From Pontibacillus sp. HMF3514 (GTDB lineage: Bacteria; Bacillota; Bacilli; Bacillales; BH030062): 64,000 nt of DNA. A program made the translations under genes and the position numbers. Position 1 is the stretch's first letter, and each line of letters starts with the position of its first letter. Below the pieces are notes generated by a model. It did not search any database, was not told the origin of the DNA, and worked only from the letters and a program-made list of their open reading frames with translations. Location: NCBI RefSeq assembly GCF_009858175.1, contig NZ_CP047393.1, positions 2,294,001 through 2,358,000 of the forward strand, read 5' to 3'. This document shows positions 55,022-63,054 of this stretch, in pieces.

Positions 55022-56224
55022 ATGATTTATCTTGGTATTGATATTGGAAAGCGTCATCATGAGGCCGGACTGATCAATGATAAAGGAGATTCAATCGGCA
55101 AAACAATACGCTTTGCCAACTCGAAAAAAGGCAGCGAGAAGCTTCTTAATTTCTTGAATCAACACCAGGTGACACCCGAAGATTGTGCTTGCGGTATGGA
55201 AGCTACAGGTCATTATTGGTTATCTATCTTTTCTTTCCTTCATCAGCTAGGATTCAAAGTGACAGCTTTTAATCCTATGCAATCAGATGCCTTACGTAAT
55301 TTTTATATTCGCAAGACCAAAACAGATATAAAAGATGCCTACTTAATTGCACAAATTATTCGAATCGACTCTCCAGAAGCGACTCCTTTTATTGAAGAAG
55401 ACCTACTTCAACTCAGACACCTAGAGAGGCTACGTTATGCTTTGGTAGATCAAAGTTCAGATGTTAAGCGTAAAATCATCGCATTACTAGATCAGGTATT
55501 TCCTGAATATGAACAAGTATTTTCTGATGTTTTCGGGCTATCCTCCAAAGAAATTCTCTTAAACTACACCTTACCTGAAGATCTTTTAGAGATTGAAACA
55601 GACAAACTAGCAGATGTGCTTTACCGGTTCAGTAAAGGACGTTACGGGATTACAAGAGCTCGATGGAAAGCTGAACACTTAAAAGAAAGTGCCCAAAATT
55701 CCTTTGGAATTTCAATAGGTACAGATGCATTTAAAATGCAAATCCATCTTCTACTTGAACAGATATCTCTATTTGAAAAGCAGTTAAATCAAATCGAAAA
55801 AGAGTTGATTGAGCTCTCGAAACGTCAACATCATTATTTGACCACCATAACAGGTGTAAGTGATGTCACAGCGGCAGTCATTTTAGGTGAAATTGGTTCT
55901 GTTGAGCGCTTTGAACATCCAAAACAATTAGTTGCTTTCGCCGGCCTGGATGCTTCTGTACATCAATCTGGTGACTTTAATAGCTCGAATACGAAACTTT
56001 CCAAAAGAGGCTCTCCTTATCTAAGACGAGCCATTTGGCAAGCTGCATTTGTAGCTAGCTTTCATGATCATGCATTATCTCTTTATTATCAAAAGTTACG
56101 TGATCGTGGAAAAGCTCACGGCACTGCGGTTGGCGCTGTTGCTCGTAAACTAACACACATCATCTTTGCGATTCTAAGAGATCAAAAGCCTTATGAACCA
56201 CGCCCTCAAGTAAACGATGAGTGA
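55022..56224 (+). CDS. IS110-family transposase (bridge-RNA-guided DEDD recombinase type)
   Basis: A 400-residue recombinase. The N-terminal RuvC-like DEDD domain has the acidic residues in GIDIGKRHHEAG, GMEATGHYW and TKTDIKDAYLIAQ. A coiled-coil region lies at about residues 240-275. The C-terminal Tnp20 domain carries the serine in KRGSPYLRRAIWQAAF, with ITGVSDVTAAVILGEIGS before it. The ATG at 55022 has GGTGG eight bases upstream; another ATG five codons earlier has none. Apparently intact. Confidence 0.92.
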   Translation: MIYLGIDIGKRHHEAGLINDKGDSIGKTIRFANSKKGSEKLLNFLNQHQVTPEDCACGMEATGHYWLSIFSFLHQLGFKVTAFNPMQSDALRNFYIRKTKTDIKDAYLIAQIIRIDSPEATPFIEEDLLQLRHLERLRYALVDQSSDVKRKIIALLDQVFPEYEQVFSDVFGLSSKEILLNYTLPEDLLEIETDKLADVLYRFSKGRYGITRARWKAEHLKESAQNSFGISIGTDAFKMQIHLLLEQISLFEKQLNQIEKELIELSKRQHHYLTTITGVSDVTAAVILGEIGSVERFEHPKQLVAFAGLDASVHQSGDFNSSNTKLSKRGSPYLRRAIWQAAFVASFHDHALSLYYQKLRDRGKAHGTAVGAVARKLTHIIFAILRDQKPYEPRPQVNDE

Positions 56225-56448
56225 CAACAGCTCATGGGATTTTTAATAATAACAAGCGTGAGGTTTATTTGGCATGCCAAATTTTATTCCTTTAAACCTA
56301 AAGAAACATTGATTTAGATACTTGACTTTTTATAGCTGGTCTTATGTGGAACACTTGAATTCGAGATATCTCTATTTAGTTACTTGGCTTTATTTCATTG
56401 ATTATTACAATTTTCCAGCACTATTAACACTTCTGATTCCATATCTAA

Positions 56449-57105
56449 TTAAAACCGGTTAATTAGATAATCACCTTTTTCCATAAGAAAATTTACGTTG
56501 GAATTTTTTAAAACAACATCAAAATTTTGATGGTAAGGGTGCATAAATAACTCATATTGAATTCTACGCTCTTCATGAGATTGCCTTAAATAATTGATGT
56601 TTGTCCCTCTTTCCGAAACATCTCTAACACCTCTTCTATTTAACTCGGTATCTCCACCAGTATATAAGAAAATTTTTAAATCTAATAAATTAGGATTAAT
56701 AAATGCAACGCTCATCCCTTCTACAATATTTATTTTGTTTTGTGAAGAAATTAAAGTGCTCTCCATATAATCAGTTCCTATTGTGTAAAAATTTAAACCA
56801 TCTCTCATCATATTGATGTCTCTTTCTAATGCTTTTATATTATGAGCTGAGGGATGACAAGCCGTCATTTTATATTGATGATGCTCATTTTTATATTCAT
56901 AGTCAATAGTAGTGTACTTTCTAAGGTGAGAACCGATAATATACGGGTCGGTATTAATATAATTCACATCATTTCGCCCCAAAATCTTTTTAAGTTTATT
57001 TGAAAAAGTTGTCTTTCCTGAAGCACCATGACCCGAAATCCCAATGATTACTTTTTGTTCTTTATTGGTTAACAGATTGGCTATATCATGTATTACCTTG
57101 TCCAT
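56449..57105 (-). CDS. uridine-kinase-like P-loop protein
   Basis: A 218-residue protein of the uridine kinase/AAA group. Walker A is GISGHGASGKTT (residues 22-33), with an acidic INTDPYIIGSH stretch, VEGMSVAFINP as a Walker-B-like segment, and RRGVRDVSERG as a probable lid. It should transfer phosphate from ATP to a nucleoside or similar small molecule. GGGAGGGG precedes the ATG. It heads nothing downstream; an IS110 element now lies at its 3' side. Confidence 0.72.
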   Translation of the reverse strand: MDKVIHDIANLLTNKEQKVIIGISGHGASGKTTFSNKLKKILGRNDVNYINTDPYIIGSHLRKYTTIDYEYKNEHHQYKMTACHPSAHNIKALERDINMMRDGLNFYTIGTDYMESTLISSQNKINIVEGMSVAFINPNLLDLKIFLYTGGDTELNRRGVRDVSERGTNINYLRQSHEERRIQYELFMHPYHQNFDVVLKNSNVNFLMEKGDYLINRF

Positions 57106-57149
57106 AATTCCCCTCCCATTTTCGGCTAAAATTTACTTTCTTCATTAGA

Positions 57150-57752
57150 TTATCTTAGTTGCTTTAAGGGATCTAAGTGAGAAATATTGTTTATAAAATG
57201 AACAATTTTATTTCGCTCTACTAATTCTAAAAAACTAATACTAGTGTCCCCTAATTTAAAATAGTAATCTTTAGATATCCCCATTCCAAAAAATGAACGG
57301 AGTATGCAATTTATAACACCACCATGAGCAACTATTGCAATTCGGTTGTAATTATTAACAGAAATTATTTCTGAAAATATACTTTCTATCCTCATTCTAA
57401 ATTCAATATGTGATTCCCCCTCTCTATATCGTTCATGCAAATATTGGGGTTTGGGATATTTTTTTGCTTCTTCAAAGCTTAGTCCTGCTTGGACTCCATT
57501 ATTAAACTCCATTAATTGTTCTTCATACTCTACTGGGCAATTAACTGTTTCTGAAAGTAGTTCTCCTGTCTCACTAGCTCTTTGTAGCGTACTTGCCCAA
57601 ATAAAATCTGGTGGAAATTCTAATTTTACTTTCTTAGCCATTAAACTTACTTGTTGTCTACCTAAATCCGTTAAGGAAAAATCAGCTCTACCTTCATGAA
57701 CATTTAAAATATCAGCTTCAGATTCTCCATGTCTAATCAATAATATTTCCAT
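57150..57752 (-). CDS. histidine phosphatase family protein
   Basis: A 200-residue phosphoglycerate-mutase-like phosphatase. The catalytic LIRHGESEAD is at the N terminus and the second histidine in IVAHGGVINC near residue 145. FIWASTLQRASETGELL completes the phosphate pocket. Substrate unknown. I use the ATG at 57752 with GAGGGGG eight bases upstream. It lies in a minus-strand run with NUDIX and HIT genes. Confidence 0.82.
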   Translation of the reverse strand: MEILLIRHGESEADILNVHEGRADFSLTDLGRQQVSLMAKKVKLEFPPDFIWASTLQRASETGELLSETVNCPVEYEEQLMEFNNGVQAGLSFEEAKKYPKPQYLHERYREGESHIEFRMRIESIFSEIISVNNYNRIAIVAHGGVINCILRSFFGMGISKDYYFKLGDTSISFLELVERNKIVHFINNISHLDPLKQLR

Positions 57753-57798
57753 CTCAACAACCCCCTCATCTCTCACCATAGCCCCTTAGCTTATTAAG

Positions 57799-58260
57799 TT
57801 AATTAACATCTCCTAGATAAATGGGGGATTTTTCTTTATTAAAATGCTTAACGATATGTGTTCTTATCTCTTTAGGATATAGCCTATATTGCATCAATTC
57901 GGTGACATCCACCCATTCTATCCCTATTTGATGTTTATCAGGGTTGATAGGTTCTTTGTAATTTACATTATCCCTCAATTCACAAGTGAAATAGTATTCA
58001 ACTTGGTGAACATCATAATCAAATGTCGAGTATTCATGATTCTTTCCAATATACTCTCGTATGTGTAAGAGTTCTTCTACGTTTATATCGTATCCAACTT
58101 CTTCAATACATTCTCTTCTTAATGCATTATGTAGTGTTTCACCATGTTCTTGACCACCACCAGGACAAAGATAAAAAAACCCTTCTTTATCTTTGTTTTT
58201 TGTAAGTAACACCCTATTTCCTTTTATTATAATGCCTTTTGCAGAATTTCTAATGTTCAT
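57799..58260 (-). CDS. NUDIX hydrolase
   Basis: A 153-residue pyrophosphohydrolase. The Nudix box starts GGGQEHGETLHNALRREC and continues IEEVGYDI, with all key glutamates present. The C-terminal half reads IGIEWVDVTELMQYRLYPKE. It should cleave a nucleoside diphosphate linked to another group; the substrate is unknown. GGGGACG precedes the ATG weakly. It lies between the phosphatase and HIT genes. Confidence 0.85.
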   Translation of the reverse strand: MNIRNSAKGIIIKGNRVLLTKNKDKEGFFYLCPGGGQEHGETLHNALRRECIEEVGYDINVEELLHIREYIGKNHEYSTFDYDVHQVEYYFTCELRDNVNYKEPINPDKHQIGIEWVDVTELMQYRLYPKEIRTHIVKHFNKEKSPIYLGDVN

Positions 58261-58291
58261 TACGATCGTCCCCTTATAGTGAATTTTAAGA

Positions 58292-58777
58292 TCACTCCTG
58301 GTTAGCTAAAAGTTCTTCTATCCCCAAACGTAACTTTTCTGAATAGAAAGGACGTTCATCTGGTTCGGTATAAGATCCTTTTGTTAGATAGAGGTTGTCG
58401 TTTTCATATCTCGGGTAAACGTGAAGATGATAATGCCATACGTCTTGATTACCAGCAGGCTCATTATGTTGTCGAGTAGAAACTCCATCACACCCATATG
58501 TGTGTTTCATTGCAAACGCTGTCATTTGAGCAGCACGATGAATCTCAGCAGCCATTTCTGCTGTAAGTTCATATATATTCTCGAAATGTTCATTAGGAAC
58601 AACAAGGACATGCCCTTTGTTGTTTGGCCACCATTTGCTAGCAATAAATGCAGTTACATATTTATTCTGATAAATGATGTCTCTTTGCTTCGTTCCTTTA
58701 TTATCTTTTTCAATACCTGAAACAATACGACAAAATGGACACTCATACCCTTCAGGTTTATGAGAATATAGCTTCAT
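58292..58777 (-). CDS. HIT-family protein
   Basis: A 161-residue histidine triad protein acting on nucleotide conjugates. The triad is in WHYHLHVYPRY, with GHVLVVPNEHFENIYEL upstream. A Cys pair lies near the N terminus (YECPFC). I use the ATG at 58777 with GAGGAG eleven bases upstream; a GTG four codons earlier overlaps that site. First gene of the minus-strand run HIT, NUDIX, phosphatase, kinase. Confidence 0.82.
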   Translation of the reverse strand: MKLYSHKPEGYECPFCRIVSGIEKDNKGTKQRDIIYQNKYVTAFIASKWWPNNKGHVLVVPNEHFENIYELTAEMAAEIHRAAQMTAFAMKHTYGCDGVSTRQHNEPAGNQDVWHYHLHVYPRYENDNLYLTKGSYTEPDERPFYSEKLRLGIEELLANQE

Positions 58778-58995
58778 ATCGCAGATCACTCCTCTTTATT
58801 TTCTTCATGAAACTTACCTCCTTATTTCGATAATAAACTTACGTTCTCGTGCTACTAAAAAAACACAGTCAACAGGTGTCAGGTATTACATAAGTAACAG
58901 TTATAGTTAAAATTTTCAGAAAAAACACATTGTAATATTCTAACACAATAACAATATATTTCAATTTAATTTTATGTGATCCAAACATAATAATA

Positions 58996-59057
58996 GAGCG
59001 CACAACCTTTTCTTCCAGGTATGCGCCCTAAACATGAAGACTTGATTTCGAGATATC
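58996..59057 (-). repeat. dispersed terminator-linked repeat, copy D
   Basis: On the minus strand GATATCTCGAAATCAAGTC is followed by TTCATGTTTAGGGCGCA. A hairpin (GCGCATACCT with AGGTTGTGCGC) and T-rich sequence follow. It carries both the tail and the hairpin. It lies downstream of the gene at 59105 on the same strand and probably terminates it. Confidence 0.65.
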
Positions 59058-59104
59058 ACCATTAGGATCTTCCCTCAGCATCCGTCAGTTTACAAAAAGC
59101 CTTT

Positions 59105-59557
59105 TTATTGTTCTAAAGAGTCTTCAAAATAATGTTCTAATTTAGATGCTTCTTCAAGAAAAGAGTAAGTAATTTGCATACCGCCTTTAATATCGGTTCT
59201 TGTTACATAAATAGAATCCCCATTTACAAAAAATATCTTAATTTTATATCCCGATTTCAGTTCAATATTGATTCCCGCTTTCACCTTAGAATTTTGAGAA
59301 GTCCCATCAATCCTAGATTGATCAGCTATTTTGTTTGCGGGGTAATCATTAAACCAACTTATTATTTTGTTTAATTCTTCTTTTTGAATTATTTTCTCAT
59401 TATTATTCGCTTCCCACACCCTAGCAATATGGACTTGACTTCTTTCAATCGGTTGATGCAGTAATAAACTGTCCATAAATTCTTTGTTTTCTTTATATTG
59501 ATGCCACCATAAAAACCCTAATATGAGAGCAAAGACTACTAAAATTATTTTTTTCAC
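59105..59557 (-). CDS. membrane-anchored protein of unknown function
   Basis: A 150-residue protein with an N-terminal anchor (MKKIILVVFALILGFLWW). The extracytoplasmic part has a segment of YKIKIFFVNGDSIYVTRTD type, reminiscent of small beta-rich sensory domains, and an acidic helical end. GGAGG lies upstream of the ATG with a suitable gap. No family recognised. The region 59558-59927 holds no recognisable gene. Confidence 0.62.
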   Translation of the reverse strand: MKKIILVVFALILGFLWWHQYKENKEFMDSLLLHQPIERSQVHIARVWEANNNEKIIQKEELNKIISWFNDYPANKIADQSRIDGTSQNSKVKAGINIELKSGYKIKIFFVNGDSIYVTRTDIKGGMQITYSFLEEASKLEHYFEDSLEQ

Positions 59558-59927
59558 TTATTTCTCCCTCCTAAATTCTCCGACGGCTCCATCAAACGGT
59601 AAGATATCAACCCTTCAATTCTAGATATTACTTCCATTTTCCTTCCTTTTACATTGTAAGTATCATCACTATCCCCATTTTAAAAGGCGCTTTCACTCTG
59701 TTTATTTTGTACTTACATATTAATGAGGTACCTAATACCTGAAATTTTAAGAGGGATATTTACTTTTCTTCCACTGCCCCCCTTTTACTTCATACTCTAT
59801 AGAAGCATAACTTCACAAATCAAAATGCGCTAAACCAATGACATATATGATACAGTTACTCCATTATATTCAGAAATACTCATTTCATAAAACAGCATCC
59901 TTCTTTTAATTACTTTTTTAAATTTAA

Positions 59928-59954
59928 GGGAACGGAAATAACTTTGCTCTCGTC
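59928..59954 (+). promoter_or_regulatory. ECF-type promoter of the sigma factor gene
   Basis: GGGAAC and CGTC are separated by 17 bases, the pattern of Bacillus ECF promoters (GAAAC-type -35, CGTC -10). It lies about 30 bases before the sigma start, suggesting autoregulation. Confidence 0.6.
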
Positions 59955-59981
59955 TAACATGATGAAAGAGGAGGGAAGGAT

Positions 59982-60512
59982 ATGGAAGATGATCATACTT
60001 ATCAAGATATATTAAAAGACTTAATGGAAAAGTACGGCGATATGGTTCTCCGAGTTGCTTTTACTTACGTTAAAGAAGAGAAGCTAGCTGAGGATCTTTC
60101 ACAAGAAATTTTTATACGTTGCTATAAATCCCTTCATAACTTTGATAATCGTTCCTCTTATAAAACCTGGTTATATAGGATTACTGTGAATTATTGCAAG
60201 GATTATGTAAGAAGTTGGGCTTTTCGGAAATTAATTCCCAAGTCAATGACGAAAGTAGAGTATGAACATAACATGCGATCTGTTGCTACTGAAGTTTTAG
60301 AAAAAGAAGAAAGCGAGGAGTTATTTCATAAGGTGTTAAGGCTTTCTGTAAAGTTAAGAGAAGTTATAATCCTCTATTATTATGAGGAGTTAACGGTAGA
60401 TGAAATTTCTGATGTTCTAGATGTAAATTCTAATACTGTGAAAAGTAGACTTCATAGAGCAAGAAGAAACTTAAAGGAATACATGAAAGGAGGAATGGTC
60501 CTTGGAGAATAA
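59982..60512 (+). CDS. ECF-subfamily RNA polymerase sigma factor
   Basis: A 176-residue sigma factor with region 2 (YGDMVLRVAFTYVKEEKLAED then LSQEIFIRCYKSL) and region 4 (LRLSVKLREVIILYYYEELT then DEISDVLDVNSNTVKSRLHR). Regions 1.1 and 3 are absent, as in ECF factors. It directs RNA polymerase to a small stress regulon. GAGGGAAGG precedes the ATG. The downstream gene overlaps by 11 bases and is the likely anti-sigma factor. Confidence 0.9.
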   Translation: MEDDHTYQDILKDLMEKYGDMVLRVAFTYVKEEKLAEDLSQEIFIRCYKSLHNFDNRSSYKTWLYRITVNYCKDYVRSWAFRKLIPKSMTKVEYEHNMRSVATEVLEKEESEELFHKVLRLSVKLREVIILYYYEELTVDEISDVLDVNSNTVKSRLHRARRNLKEYMKGGMVLGE

Positions 60513-61551
60513 TTGGAAGTACCCTAAGCAAGTGAAAAAAATGAAGTTCACTGAAGAACATCAAGATAAGGTATTCTATGGCCTTAATAATCTTAATAAA
60601 AGAAAGAATAAATCTCGTAAATTACTGTATAGTTCAGTTGCTGCTATTTTCATCATACTATTTTCATTTGAGCTTTTTGTACCATACATGAGTAATGTCT
60701 TTGCCAATATTCCTCTCATTAGTCATTTTATTAAGGAAGAAGAGCAAAACAGAGAGGAAATGGAAAAAATCTTGGAGCTTGTGGTCCCTATCGTTGAAAG
60801 GAACGGCACAGACCTTAAGGATTTAAATATAATGACTGAAACAAAGGAAGTGAGTGTGAAACTAAAAGGATATTCTGGAGACTATGAAGATATAGCACAA
60901 AATATCGAGGAACATCTAGGAAATAATGGTTTTCAGGAGTACACTGTCAAAGCAATACGTTATGAAAAGGAAGAAAGTCAATCCAAGATAAGCCCCGAAG
61001 AATCAAAAGAATGGAAACAAAATATGGAGGATGCTAAAAAACTTAAAAACACTTTGAAGAAACGCTTGAAGGAAAAACGATATGAATTATTGTTCCCCGT
61101 ATCAGTTAGAATAAATGATACGGAAGGTGTGTTTGTAAACGTAACAGTGCCAGAATCAGAAACTAGAATCAAACAGTTAAAAGATATTCTTAAAAAAGAA
61201 GCAAAATCATATGAGGATAAAGTTAAGTTAGATGTTAGACAGGTACAAAAGATTGCTAGAGAACAGGAGAAACGATGGGAAAAAACAAATGCAATTAGCC
61301 ACATTGGGCGTGCTTTGATGGAAGCAGAACACTTACCTGTAATTGGTTTTGCTTATTCTTTCCATCCCTACCCACTACAAATCAAGATCAAAACATCATT
61401 GGATGCAAATGATTCTGATGCTTCAGAAATAGCTGATGAAATTCGCTCAGAAATCAATGTATTTATCCAAAGTAATGAAAAAAATAAATCTATACGTGAG
61501 GACAAATACAGGATTATTGTTTTAAGTAAGGATAAAAATGAAATAGATTAA
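60502..61551 (+). CDS. DUF4030-type membrane protein, putative anti-sigma factor
   Basis: A 349-residue protein. The cytoplasmic N terminus of about 40 residues (KYPKQVKKMKFTEEHQDKVF) is followed by one membrane helix near residues 43-62. An extracytoplasmic domain with coiled-coil charged stretches follows, with repeats resembling DUF4030 (VKLKGYSGDYEDIAQNIEEH, VFVNVTVPESETRI). It has the topology of an ECF anti-sigma factor. The start is TTG at 60502 with AAAGGAGG upstream inside the sigma gene. The anti-sigma role is inferred from linkage. Confidence 0.75.
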   Translation: MENNWKYPKQVKKMKFTEEHQDKVFYGLNNLNKRKNKSRKLLYSSVAAIFIILFSFELFVPYMSNVFANIPLISHFIKEEEQNREEMEKILELVVPIVERNGTDLKDLNIMTETKEVSVKLKGYSGDYEDIAQNIEEHLGNNGFQEYTVKAIRYEKEESQSKISPEESKEWKQNMEDAKKLKNTLKKRLKEKRYELLFPVSVRINDTEGVFVNVTVPESETRIKQLKDILKKEAKSYEDKVKLDVRQVQKIAREQEKRWEKTNAISHIGRALMEAEHLPVIGFAYSFHPYPLQIKIKTSLDANDSDASEIADEIRSEINVFIQSNEKNKSIREDKYRIIVLSKDKNEID

Positions 61552-61555
61552 AAAT

Positions 61556-61592
61556 GAAAAGTCGCATTCTTATGCGACTTTATTTTTTATAT
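61556..61592 (+). terminator. intrinsic terminator of the sigma/anti-sigma operon
   Basis: AAGTCGCAT pairs with ATGCGACTT over TCTT, followed by a T-rich stretch. Confidence 0.85.
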
Positions 61593-61723
61593 TCCAGTCG
61601 AATAGGTCTTGTATGAAATTATCTTATTAGAAGAAGACATTTTATCTTTAATAAGAGTCTTCAACAAACGCTCCCGATACTTTAAGTATTTCACAATCTT
61701 GGATACATGCAAGTTTCATCGGT

Positions 61724-61930
61724 TTATCCCTTTTCATCTTCCTCATATGCGTCATTTTGTTCTCGCCATTTAAATACTAAAATTGATAGTGGTAAGCTTG
61801 CTAGACCAGCTATCAAGGGTATCCAGCTCTCTATTATTTCTGGTCCGTGAGCAATCGCTAGCAATATGTAACTTAATACTATCCCGATTAAAAGGGAGAC
61901 GACATATTGCCCCAAAACTTTGAATTTCAT
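61724..61930 (-). CDS. small two-helix membrane protein
   Basis: A 68-residue protein with two predicted helices (VVSLLIGIVLSYILLAI and WIPLIAGLASLPLSILVF) and an acidic tail (NDAYEEDEKG). AGGAGG lies upstream of the ATG. No family recognised. Confidence 0.6.
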   Translation of the reverse strand: MKFKVLGQYVVSLLIGIVLSYILLAIAHGPEIIESWIPLIAGLASLPLSILVFKWREQNDAYEEDEKG

Positions 61931-62084
61931 TTCTGTATTCCTCCTATTTTTGTGAGTTTTGCAAATTTACTCCATAACTACTTCTTTAGTAAAGCAATCT
62001 ATTTACATTAGGGTACGGTCTTTCACAATCTCCACACATATTAGCATAAATATCAATTTATTTAGGGATGTTAACTAAAAATAT

Positions 62085-62146
62085 AGACGCTACCATTTAT
62101 TCAATGATCGCGCCCTATAGCTGAACACTCGAATTCGAGATATTCC
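62085..62146 (-). repeat. dispersed terminator-linked repeat, copy E
   Basis: On the minus strand AATATCTCGAATTCGAGTG is followed by TTCAGCTATAGGGCGCG and an imperfect hairpin ending in T-rich sequence. It is the best match for the uninterrupted IS110 target and lies downstream of the GNAT gene. Confidence 0.65.
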
Positions 62147-62192
62147 ATGTTTTGTTCTTGAACCGTAGCACCCTTTTCTTAAATAGATACCC

Positions 62193-62681
62193 TTATATTT
62201 TTAATGCCATTCTTAACATTTTAGTTATATGCCCTTCAAGATTATCATCAAATTCTGAAACCACTTGGAATCCTTTTGCACGGTAAAAATTTGTTCCTAT
62301 CTTATTCTCTTTCTCTACACTAATATAGACTGACTTTGCTCCATTTAATTTCTTTATACCTTCTTGAAGCAATGCAGTCCCAATTCCTTCACCTTGATAT
62401 TCAGGAAGCAAGTAAATAGCCCCTAATTCAACTATTCCTTCTTCTTTTACAGGAGAGAAATTAGCGAATCCAACAATCTTTCCATCTTTTTCAGCAATAT
62501 ACAACGAAGAAACATCTAAACGTTTTAACATCATTTCATCATTATAAGCGGAGTTTAAAAAACGTTCTTGGATATCAAGAGGAATTAAACCCTCATATGT
62601 GAAATTCCAACTTGTTTTAGCAACTTCCTGAACTTCATTTATATCTTTATTTTCCATTTCGCGTATAGTGTACTCCATCAT
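62193..62681 (-). CDS. GNAT-family N-acetyltransferase
   Basis: A 162-residue acetyltransferase. YIAEKDGKIVGFANFS and the acetyl-CoA loop LLPEYQGEGIGTALLQEG are typical, and NFYRAKGFQVVSEF closes the fold. The substrate is unknown. The start is one of two adjacent ATGs; AAGGGG lies five to eight bases upstream. Monocistronic. Confidence 0.85.
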   Translation of the reverse strand: MMEYTIREMENKDINEVQEVAKTSWNFTYEGLIPLDIQERFLNSAYNDEMMLKRLDVSSLYIAEKDGKIVGFANFSPVKEEGIVELGAIYLLPEYQGEGIGTALLQEGIKKLNGAKSVYISVEKENKIGTNFYRAKGFQVVSEFDDNLEGHITKMLRMALKI

Positions 62682-62819
62682 TAACACCCCTTAAGTTATA
62701 CAACCTTTTGTTCCATAATTCTGCTTCGTTATCTTAAGTACATTTATTCAAATCTAACTCAAATTTTAACACAAATATCCAAGTGATAATTCACTTTATT
62801 TTTTCGCTCAAGACAAACA

Positions 62820-62878
62820 AAAAGGACTCTCCTTATTCCAGGAAAGTGTTCTATAAATGAATACTTGAAATTGAGATA
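62820..62878 (-). repeat. dispersed terminator-linked repeat, copy F
   Basis: On the minus strand TATCTCAATTTCAAGTATTC is followed by ATTTATAGAACAC. A hairpin (ACTTTCCT with AGGAGAGT) and five T follow. This copy has a diverged left part (AGAACAC for AGGGCGC). Confidence 0.5.
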
Positions 62879-62960
62879 AAGAAATACTATTGATTTCATA
62901 TTTATTAACACATACCGATGTCAGATAGTGCAGATACTACGATGAGGGAGGTGAATAAAA

Positions 62961-63035
62961 TGATATTAAAATTATTCGTTGCTTTACACATTCTAACTTC
63001 ATATAATGGACCCATAAATCTAGACACGAAATAAG
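62961..63035 (+). pseudogene. short gene cut by the IS3-family element
   Basis: An ATG with GGGAGGTG upstream starts MILKLFVALHILTSY and then runs into the left end of the IS (TGGACCCATAAATC) for a few more codons to a TAA. The excellent ribosome binding site suggests a real small membrane protein or toxin-like peptide whose 3' part lies beyond the element, outside the window. Confidence 0.45.
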
Positions 63036-63054
63036 GAGATGTTAAGGTAGGTTT

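Larger units (their letters stand above)
54756..56342 (+). mobile_element. IS110-family insertion sequence
   Basis: About 1.59 kb with no terminal inverted repeats, as usual for IS110. The proposed limits are the CT at 54756-54757 (left target GCGCC then CT) and the CT at 56341-56342 (followed by TATGTGGAACACTTG). Joining the flanks recreates a dispersed repeat: GCGCC-CT-TATGTGGAACACTTG aligns without gaps to GCGCC-CT-ATAGCTGAACACTCG at 62110. The element holds a structured non-coding left end and a DEDD recombinase gene. The limits are inferred, not proven. Confidence 0.8.
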
